Assembly: GCA_934725285.1 (NCBI GenBank)
Contig: CAKVBK010000089.1
Location: 1-6,675 of the forward strand
Reading direction: 5' to 3'
DNA length: 6,675 bases
Source: an uncultured Bacteroidales bacterium
Lineage (GTDB): Bacteria; Bacteroidota; Bacteroidia; Bacteroidales; UBA932
Positions 1 to 6,139 of this stretch are shown piece by piece (within the stretch, counting starts at the first letter, position 1; every line of letters begins with the position of its first letter). Below the pieces are notes generated by a model. The model saw only the letters and a program-made list of their open reading frames with translations. It searched no databases and had not been told where the DNA came from. Made by a program: the position numbers and the translations under genes.

Positions 1-150
1 ATGGATGTCTATGACATGGCCGAATGGTGCTGCCTCACCGAGCTCGGAAGGATCTCGATGGAGCACGGCAACGCCCCTGTCGAAGTTCCTGACTTCACCC
101 GTGGCGCCTGGGACCAGATCAAGGGCTTCTCCTACGCCTTCGCAAAATAA
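1..150 (+). CDS. Gfo/Idh/MocA-family oxidoreductase (GH109-like), C-terminal fragment
   Basis: This is the last 49 codons of a gene whose 5' part lies outside the window; frame 1 is open from the first base to TAA at 148-150. The ATG at position 1 is an internal Met, not a start. The tail contains [15 protein letters not shown] and then VPDFTRGAW. From memory of the family, this resembles the C-terminal end of NAD-dependent Gfo/Idh/MocA oxidoreductases related to glycoside hydrolase family 109, where a PDFTRG(A/E/K)W segment closes the protein. Such enzymes bind NAD(P) through an N-terminal Rossmann domain and act on sugars or glycosides, often in glycan breakdown in Bacteroidota. The Rossmann domain and catalytic residues are not in view, so substrate and exact activity cannot be judged. 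The family call is fairly good; the GH109 label is tentative. Confidence 0.72.
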   Translation: MDVYDMAEWCCLTELGRISMEHGNAPVEVPDFTRGAWDQIKGFSYAFAK

Positions 151-153
151 GAT

Positions 154-180
154 AGCCGTAGCAGTGCCACGGCTTCAGTT
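154..180 (+). terminator. Weak hairpin after the oxidoreductase gene
   Basis: Arms AGCCGT (154-159) and ACGGCT (169-174) are perfectly complementary over 6 bp with a 9-nt loop. A T-containing tail (TCAGTTTT) begins at 175. The position, a few bases after the TAA at 148-150, fits a factor-independent terminator, but the stem is short and the tail is not a clean T-run, so this is only a candidate. Confidence 0.3.
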
Positions 181-187
181 TTACGAA

Positions 188-210
188 CTTTTGCAGTATT
201 TTTGCAAAAG
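188..210. repeat. 8-bp perfect inverted repeat over the putative -7 box
   Basis: CTTTTGCA (188-195) and TGCAAAAG (203-210) are exact reverse complements separated by 7 bp (196-202). The dyad encloses the likely -7 element of the next gene (197-204), the geometry expected of a repressor or activator operator. It could also be a second, A/T-rich hairpin ending the upstream transcript. No regulator is encoded nearby to favour either reading. Confidence 0.45.
197..204 (+). promoter_or_regulatory. Putative Bacteroidota -7 promoter element
   Basis: TATTTTTG matches the Bacteroidota -7 consensus TAnnTTTG exactly. It predicts a transcription start near 208-211, just before the secreted-protein gene. 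No convincing TTG/TTTG -33 element is seen at the usual 19-21 bp distance upstream, so the promoter may be weak or activator-dependent. This start also argues against the ATG at 215, which would be almost leaderless, and favours 233 or 242. Confidence 0.4.
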
Positions 211-232
211 CAAAATGAAACGAACAAAAATC

Positions 233-808
233 ATGAATAAGATGAAAGCGTTAAAAATCTTCGCTGTCGCCGTTTTGGCGATCATGCTTGCGGTTCCATG
301 CCGCGCCTATGTGTCATCTGTAGCCGCTCCTGCCGCCCAGACGACATCCACATCACTCACCAAAAACAACGGGACCGCTGCCGGGAAGGCTCTTCTGGCT
401 CTCTACACACAGTACAAGAGCAACGGAAGCCTGGATATGACGAACCCGACGAACATTGTGAATATGGTCACTCTTGCCAATAACATCAAGGGACTGAAAT
501 CCAACGTAAACACGGCCAATTTCGTCAAAGGACTGATCTCCGGTTCCGGTAAACTGGTCAACAACAGCAACTCCAGCACAGTACTCGGCAGCCTGACCAA
601 ACTTGCGGGGATGGATCTCTCCTCATTGCAGACTTCCGCAAAGACTGCGGCCAAGACTGCCGCAAGCAATGCCGCCAAGTCAGCTGCCACCGAGGCCCTT
701 TCAAAGATCGCGTCTTCAAAGAATGCCTCCACGGCAGTTTCAAACGCCAAGGAGATCGCTTCCGCCGCATCGACCCTCTCCACTCTTTTCAAGACCTTGA
801 AGAAGTAG
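233..808 (+). CDS. Small secreted Ala/Ser-rich protein of unknown function
   Basis: I do not recognise the family. Three in-frame ATGs (215, 233, 242) could be the start. I chose 233 (191 aa) because the likely -7 box at 197-204 puts the RNA start close to 215; 242 (188 aa) is equally possible. Residues 4-25 look like a signal peptide: basic MNKMKALK, a hydrophobic core FAVAVLAIMLAVP, and CRA before a probable signal peptidase I cut at A25/Y26. Pro before Cys23 makes a lipobox unlikely. The mature protein opens with an Ala/Thr/Ser-rich segment, has a middle part (about 48-130) with LLALYTQYKSNGSLD and several Asn/Ser/Gly turns, and ends in a strongly Ala-rich, Lys/Ser-spaced stretch (about 135-180, roughly 17 Ala in 45 residues) likely to form a long helix. 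No catalytic motif, C-terminal sorting domain or membrane anchor is visible. It is probably periplasmic or extracellular, and probably monocistronic given the hairpins downstream. Confidence 0.7.
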   Translation: MNKMKALKIFAVAVLAIMLAVPCRAYVSSVAAPAAQTTSTSLTKNNGTAAGKALLALYTQYKSNGSLDMTNPTNIVNMVTLANNIKGLKSNVNTANFVKGLISGSGKLVNNSNSSTVLGSLTKLAGMDLSSLQTSAKTAAKTAASNAAKSAATEALSKIASSKNASTAVSNAKEIASAASTLSTLFKTLKK

Positions 809-827
809 GAATATCATAGGGCATGTG

Positions 828-870
828 ACTGACAACCTTAGAAGGCTGTGAAGCCTAAAGGGTTGTCTGT
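828..870. other. First intergenic hairpin after the secreted-protein gene
   Basis: ACTGACAACC (828-837) pairs with GGTTGTCTGT (861-870) with one mismatch. Within the loop AGGC (843-846) can pair with GCCT (853-856). There is no T-run on either side, so it is not a standard intrinsic terminator by itself. It sits 19 nt past the stop of the secreted-protein gene and could protect the transcript 3' end or act together with the stronger hairpin at 883-918. Confidence 0.4.
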
Positions 871-882
871 CAATATAATAAA

Positions 883-925
883 CGATGACCTTGTGCTGTA
901 TTTAGCACAAGGTCATCGCTTTTCT
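883..925. terminator. Bidirectional intrinsic terminator between convergent genes
   Basis: CGATGACCTTGTGCT (883-897) and AGCACAAGGTCATCG (904-918) form a perfect 15-bp stem with a 6-nt loop. On the + strand it is followed by CTTTTCT (919-925). On the - strand the RNA continues as UUUAUUAUAUUG, also U-rich. It lies between the 3' ends of the secreted-protein gene (+) and manC (-), so one structure can end both transcripts. Confidence 0.82.
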
Positions 926-960
926 CGTTGAGTGTCAGGGCGTTGCCCGCCACGGCAGCC

Positions 961-2058
961 TTATCGGAAATCTTCGTACTCGGGCATTCCGAGGCCTGAG
1001 ATGAAGTCCTTGAACTGTTTGTCGTCCTTAGGGCAGATCAGAAGCACATCACCGGTGTCAACCACTATGTAGTCTTTGAGGCCTTTGATGGCGTAGAGCT
1101 TTTTCTTGTCACCGCAGACCAGCATGCTGTTCTCATTGCCTTCGCCAAGAATCTTGTCAGTGAACACGACGTTGCCGTCTTTGGACTTGTCACTGATGTT
1201 CCTGAAAAGAGAGTCCCAGCTGTCGATGTCAGACCATCCGAAGTCTCCGCAGTAGAGCCATGCGCGGTCGGTCTTCTCCATCACACCATAGTCAATCGAA
1301 ATCTTCGGGCAGTCTGAATATGCCTTCTCGATGAACACCTGCTCATCTTTGCTCCCCAAAGTGTCTTCCCAGCCTGTGAACAAGGAGGTGACATCAGGAA
1401 TATATTTCTCCATCTCTTCCTTGATCACAGAAGCCTTCCATGCGAATATTCCTGAGTTCCAGTAGAATTCTCCTGTCTTGCAGAACACCTCGGCGAGGGC
1501 CTTGTCCGGTTTCTCGGTGAAAGTCTTTACCTTGAGAGGCGCTCCCGAACCGAGTTGTTCCCGGTCTCCTGTGGCTTGGATGTAGCCATAACTTGTGTCA
1601 GGTTCCGTCGGGTGGATTCCGATAGTCATGAGTACCGGTCTGCTTTCGGCATATTCCATTACCTTCTGCATGGAGGCTTTGAAATTCTCCTCGTCAGTGA
1701 TGATGTGGTCCGCCGGGGTGGCGATGATTGTCGCGTCGGGATTCCGTTTGAGGATGCTGTAGGTCGCGTAGGCTATGCACGGGGCGGTGTTGCGGGCGTA
1801 TGGTTCCAGAAGCAGGTTGCTTTCAGGAAGTTCAGGAATCTGGGCGTGGACGAGGTAGGAGAATCTTGCCAAAGTGACCACGATGATGTTCTTTGATGGA
1901 ACGATTTCCGAGAAGCGCTCATAAGTGCTTCTTATGAAGGATTTCCCGGTCCCGGTTATGTCCAGGAACTGCTTGGGTTTCGATTCTCTGCTTATGGGCC
2001 AGAAGCGATTCGCCGTGCCTCCGGCCATTATTACGCAGTATCGGTTATTTTTGTTCAT
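961..2058 (-). CDS. manC: Mannose-1-phosphate guanylyltransferase (GDP-mannose pyrophosphorylase)
   Basis: This cytoplasmic enzyme should make GDP-mannose from GTP and mannose-1-phosphate, the precursor for mannose, fucose and related sugars in surface glycans. The 365-residue protein is the short, monofunctional form; it lacks the C-terminal phosphomannose isomerase (cupin) domain of the roughly 470-residue bifunctional enzymes. Visible nucleotidyltransferase motifs: MAGGTANRFWPISR (11-24) followed by PKQF (28-31); LLLEPYARNTAP (82-93); TPADHII (114-120); SYGYI (156-160); FTEKP (180-184); FYWNSGIFAW (198-207); SIDYGVMEK (254-262); GWSDIDSW (274-281). The last about 60 residues fit the small C-terminal region of the family. 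The phosphate-binding loop reads GGTANR where GGxGxR is usual (Ala16 for Gly), and GWSDIDSW replaces the common GWSDLGTW. The ATG at 2058 is the obvious start, with an A-rich upstream and no Shine-Dalgarno site. It lies 103 bp after yraN with a palindrome between, so cotranscription is uncertain. Confidence 0.93.
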   Translation of the reverse strand: MNKNNRYCVIMAGGTANRFWPISRESKPKQFLDITGTGKSFIRSTYERFSEIVPSKNIIVVTLARFSYLVHAQIPELPESNLLLEPYARNTAPCIAYATYSILKRNPDATIIATPADHIITDEENFKASMQKVMEYAESRPVLMTIGIHPTEPDTSYGYIQATGDREQLGSGAPLKVKTFTEKPDKALAEVFCKTGEFYWNSGIFAWKASVIKEEMEKYIPDVTSLFTGWEDTLGSKDEQVFIEKAYSDCPKISIDYGVMEKTDRAWLYCGDFGWSDIDSWDSLFRNISDKSKDGNVVFTDKILGEGNENSMLVCGDKKKLYAIKGLKDYIVVDTGDVLLICPKDDKQFKDFISGLGMPEYEDFR

Positions 2059-2098
2059 ATCTTAGTGCTTAGCAATATGTTCCTAAATCGTACTGTCA

Positions 2099-2151
2099 CT
2101 TCGACAGGCTCAGTGACCTGCTTCCTGCTTCGGTTGCTGAGCCTGCCGAAG
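2099..2151. repeat. REP-like imperfect palindrome
   Basis: CTTCGACAGGCTCAGTGACC (2099-2118) and GGTTGCTGAGCCTGCCGAAG (2132-2151) are inverted copies with 17 of 20 positions complementary, around a 13-nt loop. Two tandem CTGCTTC copies (2118-2131) span the loop and the last arm base. The CTTCGACAGGCTCAG core resembles a short intergenic repeat I recall from many Bacteroidota genomes. There is no T-run on the minus-strand exit side, so a REP-like element or RNA-processing hairpin between yraN and manC fits better than an intrinsic terminator. Confidence 0.65.
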
Positions 2152-2161
2152 CACCGAATCG

Positions 2162-2563
2162 TCAGAGGTACATCGGGTAAAACGCGTTCGGGAACCATTC
2201 CACAATTTCCTTCCCTCCGTCGAACGTCACCGCCACGACATCAAAGTTGACCTCCATGTCAGCGGAAATCCTTTTGTCTTTCGCGGTGTGCAGGTACCTC
2301 AGCGCCGCGTCCGCAACCTTCCTCTGCTTGCTCGCCGTCACGTTCTCCTCCGGGGAGACCATCACAGGTGCGACACGGCTCTTGACTTCCACAAAATGCA
2401 CACCATTTTTGTCAAGACTTATGATGTCGATCTCCAGATGTCCTGTCCTGTAATTCCTCTGCACGATGGTGTGTCCTTTGCCGGTCAGAAACCCACAGGC
2501 TACATCCTCTCCTCTACGCCCCAGCTCCATCCGTGGAGTCATCTGTTTTTCAGTGTCTTTCAT
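2162..2563 (-). CDS. yraN: YraN family protein (UPF0102), nuclease-like fold
   Basis: This 133-residue protein belongs to UPF0102/YraN, a widely conserved bacterial family with a PD-(D/E)XK endonuclease-like fold and no settled function; links to Holliday-junction or DNA processing have been suggested by fold. Motifs seen: LGRRGEDVACGFL near the N-terminus (family GxxGE); RNYRTGHLEIDIIS, with Glu44 and Asp46 in the conserved E-I-D; HFVEVKSR, with Glu59 and Lys61 forming the E-x-K half of the presumed metal site; a TASKQRKVADAALRYL helix; and NFDVVAV. All presumed catalytic residues are present. I set the start at the ATG at 2563; a TTG at 2575 would add four residues but is a poorer codon. 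The gene begins 16 bp after the mutS2 stop, pointing to cotranscription with mutS2 and cdaA. Confidence 0.88.
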   Translation of the reverse strand: MKDTEKQMTPRMELGRRGEDVACGFLTGKGHTIVQRNYRTGHLEIDIISLDKNGVHFVEVKSRVAPVMVSPEENVTASKQRKVADAALRYLHTAKDKRISADMEVNFDVVAVTFDGGKEIVEWFPNAFYPMYL

Positions 2564-2579
2564 AGTCTTGGCCAAATGT

Positions 2580-5105
2580 TTATCCTAACGTCACGATCGT
2601 CACACCCGACCCGCCGAACTGAACCTGCTCATCGCGGACAGAGGTGACCCCTGGGATTGTCCTCAAATATTTCTGCAATTCGTCCCGCAGCGCTCCTGTG
2701 CCTTTGCCGTGGATGATGCGGACAGATCCGATGTTCAGCATGATGGCGTCGTCGATGTAGTGCGTTACGATGTCAAGCGCGTCCGAAACCCGCTCTCCAC
2801 GCACGTCCAGCTCTGGCGAGAACGCCAGCCTGCGCTCCCTCAGGCCGGAATCGTCCTGTGCGGCCCGAGGCTTGATGTTCTCCCTGACAGACGCTTTATA
2901 TTCATTGGAAGAGATCCGCTCGACTCTGTCCAGAGGCATCTTGCTGGTGATGTTGCCGATGGCGACGGTCACGGCCTTGTTGGACACCCGGATGACCTCG
3001 CCGGCCATCCCGTTGTCCTTCACCCGTACTTTCTCCCCGACCTTCAGAACTCCGCCACGGAATTGCTCTTGAGCCTGCGGCTGACCGGCATCCTGAGATC
3101 TGCCCTTGCGGACGTTCTGACGCATCTTCCTGTCTTCCAGCTGCTTGAGCTTCTTCTCGATGTAGTCATCGTGATTCTTTTGCTCGTTCTCCTTCTTGGC
3201 CTGGAGCGAGGACATGAAATCCTGCAGGGCTTTTCTGGCATCGGATGTCTTCTCCTTGTCGGCCTGTGATTCCTTTATGGTACGGATGGTGTTTTCAACC
3301 GTCTTGTTTGCGCCCTGCACGATCTCCTGGGCTTCTTTCTTGGCCTGGTCCAGAATCTCCTTCTTGGTCTGTTTCAGCCCTTCAAGTTCTTTCTGGTAGC
3401 GCTCTGTGATGTTTTCCAGAGTCTTGTCAGTGTTTTTTATCCTCTGGAGCTTCTCGTCAAGGGCGCGGCGGTTGCGCACGATCTTGCGCAGGTTCCGTTC
3501 CATGCCCACGAACTCCTCTCCGGCCCTGGCCTCGGCGTCTTTGACTATGCTCTCCGGGAGTCCCATCTTGCGGGCCAGCTCGAAGGCGAACGAGTTTCCC
3601 GGCATTCCTATGTCCAGTTTGAACAGAGGCTGGATCTTGGCCGCATCGAACTGCATCGCGCCGTTGATGACTCCGGTGTCTGAACCCGAGGCGTACAGCT
3701 TGAGGTTCGTGTAGTGGGTCGTGATGACTCCGTAGACCCCTCTCTTGTCCATTTCGCTGAGGATGGCCTCGGCGATGGCTCCTCCGGCCGCAGGCTCCGT
3801 GCCTGAGCCGAACTCGTCGATCAATATCAATGTCTTGTCGTCAGCCTTCGCCAGCATCGTCTTCATGTCGTCCAGGAACGAACTGTAAGTGCTGAGGTCG
3901 TTCTCGATGTTCTGGTCGTCGCCGATGCTTACCATGATTCTGTCGAACACAGGAAGTTCCGAAGTCTCGGAAGTCGGGATCAGCATTCCCCACTGGAACA
4001 TGTACTGAAGCAGGCCTGTGGTCTTGAGGCACACTGACTTGCCGCCGGCGTTAGGGCCTGAGATCAAAAGAATATGCTTGGCCGGAGTCAGGCGGATTGA
4101 GACGGGCACGATGTCCTTCTTCTCTTTGTGCAGGGCTCTTTCCAGAAGTGGGTGGCGGGCCTTGCGCAGATTCATCTCCCCGTTGTCGGAGATGATCGGT
4201 GCTCCGGCCTTGAAATCGAGGGCGACCTGTGCCTTGGCCACAAGGAAATCGATCTCGCCGATATATTCAGCGGAGTTGATGAGGTCAGGAACGTATGGTC
4301 TGACGAAATCGCTGAACACCGCGAGAATGCGCTGGATTTCCTGAGCCTCGTCAGCGTGAAGGGTCACGATCTCGTTTTCCAGTTCGATGATCTCGGCCGG
4401 CTCCACGAAGGCTGTCTTGCCGGTGGCCGAGGTGTCATAGACGAATCCCTGGATCTTTTTCTTGCTTGAGCTGTTGACAGGAATCAGCAGTTTTCCGTCT
4501 CTTACAGAAAGCCCGGCGTCCTCGTCCACAAGACCGTCAGCCTGTGCCTGCTTGAGGATCGCGTTCGCCCTTTTGGAGATGGCTCCCTCCTTTGTCTTTA
4601 TAGCGCGTCTGATTTCGAGCAGCTTGTCCGAGGCCGTGTCCTTTACATCACCGAACTTGTCCAGAATCGTGTCAATCCTTCTCTGGACCTCCGGGAAACT
4701 CATGACCGGGGCGCTCATTCTTTTAAGGTTAGGGTACACTCCGTCCTTGATGGACATAAAGAAGTTGGTCAGCTTGCGGACAGTCTCGACCATCGTGCGC
4801 AGCTTGCCCAGCGAAAGGAGGTCGATCGTGTAGCCGGTGTTCTCCAGCGGCTTGAGGAAGTCGAGGCAGTCAATGTACCCGTTGGTCGGAAAGTTCTCCT
4901 CGAACATCACGATAAGCCTCATTTCATCGGTCAGCGCCAGCCTCTCCCCGATGACTTTCGGGTCGTTGCTGAACGTCTCCTCCGTCACCCTCGTGACGGC
5001 ATATTCAGTGGAACATCTGTCGGCCACGAAGGTTCTGACCCTGTCAAATCCCAACTTGCTCTCCAATCTGGTGTCAATCTCTGTTCCGTGTACCCGCTCC
5101 TGCAT
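2580..5105 (-). CDS. mutS2: MutS2: MutS-like ATPase with C-terminal Smr domain
   Basis: MutS2 proteins are MutS homologues without the mismatch-recognition domain. Depending on species they suppress recombination by acting on branched DNA or sense collided ribosomes and split them. The 841 residues fit the family (about 780-840). In order: an N-terminal helical core/clamp region (1-310); the ABC ATPase with Walker A GPNAGGKS (350-357), signature helix with LSTYSSF (404-410), Walker B LILIDE (426-431) and TTHY (462-465); a charged coiled coil (about 535-665); a small KOW-like beta domain (about 684-730, GGVLKVGEKVRVKDNGMAGEV is its core); and an Smr domain (about 763-841) with LDVRG (766-770) and HGKGTGALR (799-807), the usual nuclease signatures. 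Every catalytic motif is intact. The ATG at 5105 is 9 bp after the cdaA stop, so the two are surely cotranscribed. Confidence 0.96.
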   Translation of the reverse strand: MQERVHGTEIDTRLESKLGFDRVRTFVADRCSTEYAVTRVTEETFSNDPKVIGERLALTDEMRLIVMFEENFPTNGYIDCLDFLKPLENTGYTIDLLSLGKLRTMVETVRKLTNFFMSIKDGVYPNLKRMSAPVMSFPEVQRRIDTILDKFGDVKDTASDKLLEIRRAIKTKEGAISKRANAILKQAQADGLVDEDAGLSVRDGKLLIPVNSSSKKKIQGFVYDTSATGKTAFVEPAEIIELENEIVTLHADEAQEIQRILAVFSDFVRPYVPDLINSAEYIGEIDFLVAKAQVALDFKAGAPIISDNGEMNLRKARHPLLERALHKEKKDIVPVSIRLTPAKHILLISGPNAGGKSVCLKTTGLLQYMFQWGMLIPTSETSELPVFDRIMVSIGDDQNIENDLSTYSSFLDDMKTMLAKADDKTLILIDEFGSGTEPAAGGAIAEAILSEMDKRGVYGVITTHYTNLKLYASGSDTGVINGAMQFDAAKIQPLFKLDIGMPGNSFAFELARKMGLPESIVKDAEARAGEEFVGMERNLRKIVRNRRALDEKLQRIKNTDKTLENITERYQKELEGLKQTKKEILDQAKKEAQEIVQGANKTVENTIRTIKESQADKEKTSDARKALQDFMSSLQAKKENEQKNHDDYIEKKLKQLEDRKMRQNVRKGRSQDAGQPQAQEQFRGGVLKVGEKVRVKDNGMAGEVIRVSNKAVTVAIGNITSKMPLDRVERISSNEYKASVRENIKPRAAQDDSGLRERRLAFSPELDVRGERVSDALDIVTHYIDDAIMLNIGSVRIIHGKGTGALRDELQKYLRTIPGVTSVRDEQVQFGGSGVTIVTLG

Positions 5106-5114
5106 ATTCGTAAA

Positions 5115-5948
5115 TTATTGTTTTCCCTCCTGCGCGCGCTTTTCCTCCGGTGTGCCGTCGCCCGCGCCGAGGAGAAGTTTAAGTTCGTTGATGTTGCCGA
5201 TGCTCTTGATGCTGCCGCCTCGCACAAATGAGATTCCCCCGGTCTCTTCCGAAACCACAACCACGTCAGCGTCAGTTTCTTCCGAGATTCCGATCGCCGC
5301 CTTGTGCCTCATTCCATAGTGAGCGGGGATGTCTTGGCGTCCGGTGATGGGCAGGGTGCAGCGCGCGGCCACAATCCTGTCTCCTCCGATGATCATCGCT
5401 CCGTCATGCAATGGTGAATTCTTAAAGAATATGTTCATTATCAGTCTTCTGGTGACTTTCGCGTCCACGATGTCCCCGGTCTCGATGATGAAGTCAAGCG
5501 AATCCTTGCGAGGGAACACAATCAACGCTCCGGTCTTGTCGGCCGACATCGCCCTGCATGCCTCGGCGATCTCGTTGACGGTGCCTCCGGCCATCTTCTG
5601 CTCTTGGATACCCATCAGTCTGTTGAAAAAATCCCGGCTTTTTCCCGCCACGCCATAGCGTGAGCCGAGTTTCATCAGGAAGTGCCGCACCTCCGGCTGG
5701 AATATGACGATGAGGGCGATCACTCCCACATCGATGAAAGTCCCCAGCAGGGCGTTCATCAACTTCATGTTGAATGCGGCCACGACCACCCTCAGGACGA
5801 AAAGCAGGATGACGGCCACGAAGATATTCATTGCCGCAGAGCCCCTTATCCATCTGAACGCCAGATAGATGAATATGGCCACCATGAGTATGTCAAGGAT
5901 GTCCGCAAACGAGATGTTGAGGAATCCGAAGATATTCAAAAGCATCAT
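5115..5948 (-). CDS. cdaA: Membrane diadenylate cyclase CdaA (DacA)
   Basis: CdaA joins two ATP into the second messenger c-di-AMP, which controls potassium and osmolyte transport and cell-wall homeostasis. The protein (277 aa from the ATG at 5948) has three membrane segments near the N-terminus (about 14-32, 40-58, 65-84), a short linker with FQPEVRHFL, and a cytoplasmic DAC domain (about 105-260). The metal-binding motif NSPLHDGAMII is present (DGA at 182-184). The ATP-binding RHR motif reads GMRHKAAIGISE (RHK at 214-216), a conservative Arg-to-Lys change. A charged tail (EEKRAQEGKQ) ends it. I chose the ATG at 5948 (a second at 5945 is adjacent); a TTG further up at 5978 is excluded because the -7 promoter box lies at 5966-5973. 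It is the first gene of a transcript with mutS2 and yraN; the usual Firmicutes partners cdaR and glmM are not here. Confidence 0.94.
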   Translation of the reverse strand: MMLLNIFGFLNISFADILDILMVAIFIYLAFRWIRGSAAMNIFVAVILLFVLRVVVAAFNMKLMNALLGTFIDVGVIALIVIFQPEVRHFLMKLGSRYGVAGKSRDFFNRLMGIQEQKMAGGTVNEIAEACRAMSADKTGALIVFPRKDSLDFIIETGDIVDAKVTRRLIMNIFFKNSPLHDGAMIIGGDRIVAARCTLPITGRQDIPAHYGMRHKAAIGISEETDADVVVVSEETGGISFVRGGSIKSIGNINELKLLLGAGDGTPEEKRAQEGKQ

Positions 5949-5965
5949 TGTCTCATTTCGAGGTA

Positions 5966-5998
5966 CAAAGATAGTCAATCCTTGGATTTATTCACCAA
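5966..5998 (-). promoter_or_regulatory. Promoter of the cdaA-mutS2-yraN operon
   Basis: On the minus strand TATCTTTG (5973-5966) matches the Bacteroidota -7 consensus TAnnTTTG. A TTGG (5998-5995) lies 21 bp upstream as a -33 element. The predicted RNA start is near 5962, leaving about 14 nt before the ATG at 5948. An inverted repeat, CCTTGG (5980-5985) and CCAAGG (5995-6000) with 9 bp between, overlaps the -33 box and spacer. Confidence 0.75.
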
Positions 5999-6047
5999 GG
6001 CTTACCGATGATTTCTCTGATTATTAAGGAGTAGGCTTGTGGAAAAC

Positions 6048-6078
6048 TTTGTTAATTGAAAAAAAAATGCTACCTTTG
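6048..6078 (+). promoter_or_regulatory. Strong Bacteroidota promoter of rplC
   Basis: TTTG (6048-6051), a 19-bp spacer, then TACCTTTG (6071-6078) is an exact -33/-7 match to the Bacteroidota housekeeping promoter, with an A-tract (6059-6067) in the spacer. Transcription should begin near 6082. It is divergent from the cdaA promoter, with about 50 bp between the two -33 elements. Confidence 0.88.
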
Positions 6079-6081
6079 CAG

Positions 6082-6099
6082 TCCGCAAAATAGTGCGGA
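6082..6099 (+). promoter_or_regulatory. 5'-terminal mRNA hairpin of the rplC transcript
   Basis: TCCGCA (6082-6087) and TGCGGA (6094-6099) form a perfect 6-bp stem with a 6-nt loop (AAATAG), placed where the promoter predicts the RNA 5' end. A roughly 40-nt A/U-rich, unstructured leader follows to the ATG at 6140. The hairpin could protect the 5' end or tune the start of transcription; a role in ribosomal-protein feedback is possible but not shown by the sequence. Confidence 0.5.
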
Positions 6100-6139
6100 A
6101 TAACGTAAAATATTTATTTACAATTAATTAATCAAACCA

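Noticed and set aside
5..232. In-frame extension of the secreted-protein gene upstream to position 5
   Set aside because: It overlaps the end of the oxidoreductase gene in another frame, puts about 70 non-signal residues before an obvious signal peptide, and runs through the dyad and -7 box at 188-210.
290..305. Possible lipoprotein signal (LAVPC) in the secreted protein
   Set aside because: Pro directly before Cys does not fit the lipobox; CRA followed by Tyr is a better signal peptidase I site.
2564..2575. TTG start at 2575 adding 4 residues to YraN
   Set aside because: An ATG four codons later keeps all family motifs; the extra residues add no recognised conserved sequence.
2709..3269. 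Long + strand open frame (186 codons) opposite mutS2, with similar ones at 4128-4469, 4837-5319 and 5682-6011
   Set aside because: These are antisense to well-conserved genes, have no family resemblance or promoter, and arise from GC-rich codon use on the real strand.
5949..5978. TTG start at 5978 adding 10 residues to CdaA
   Set aside because: The TTG lies upstream of the TATCTTTG -7 box (5966-5973), so it would not be in the transcript; ATG at 5948 follows the predicted RNA start.
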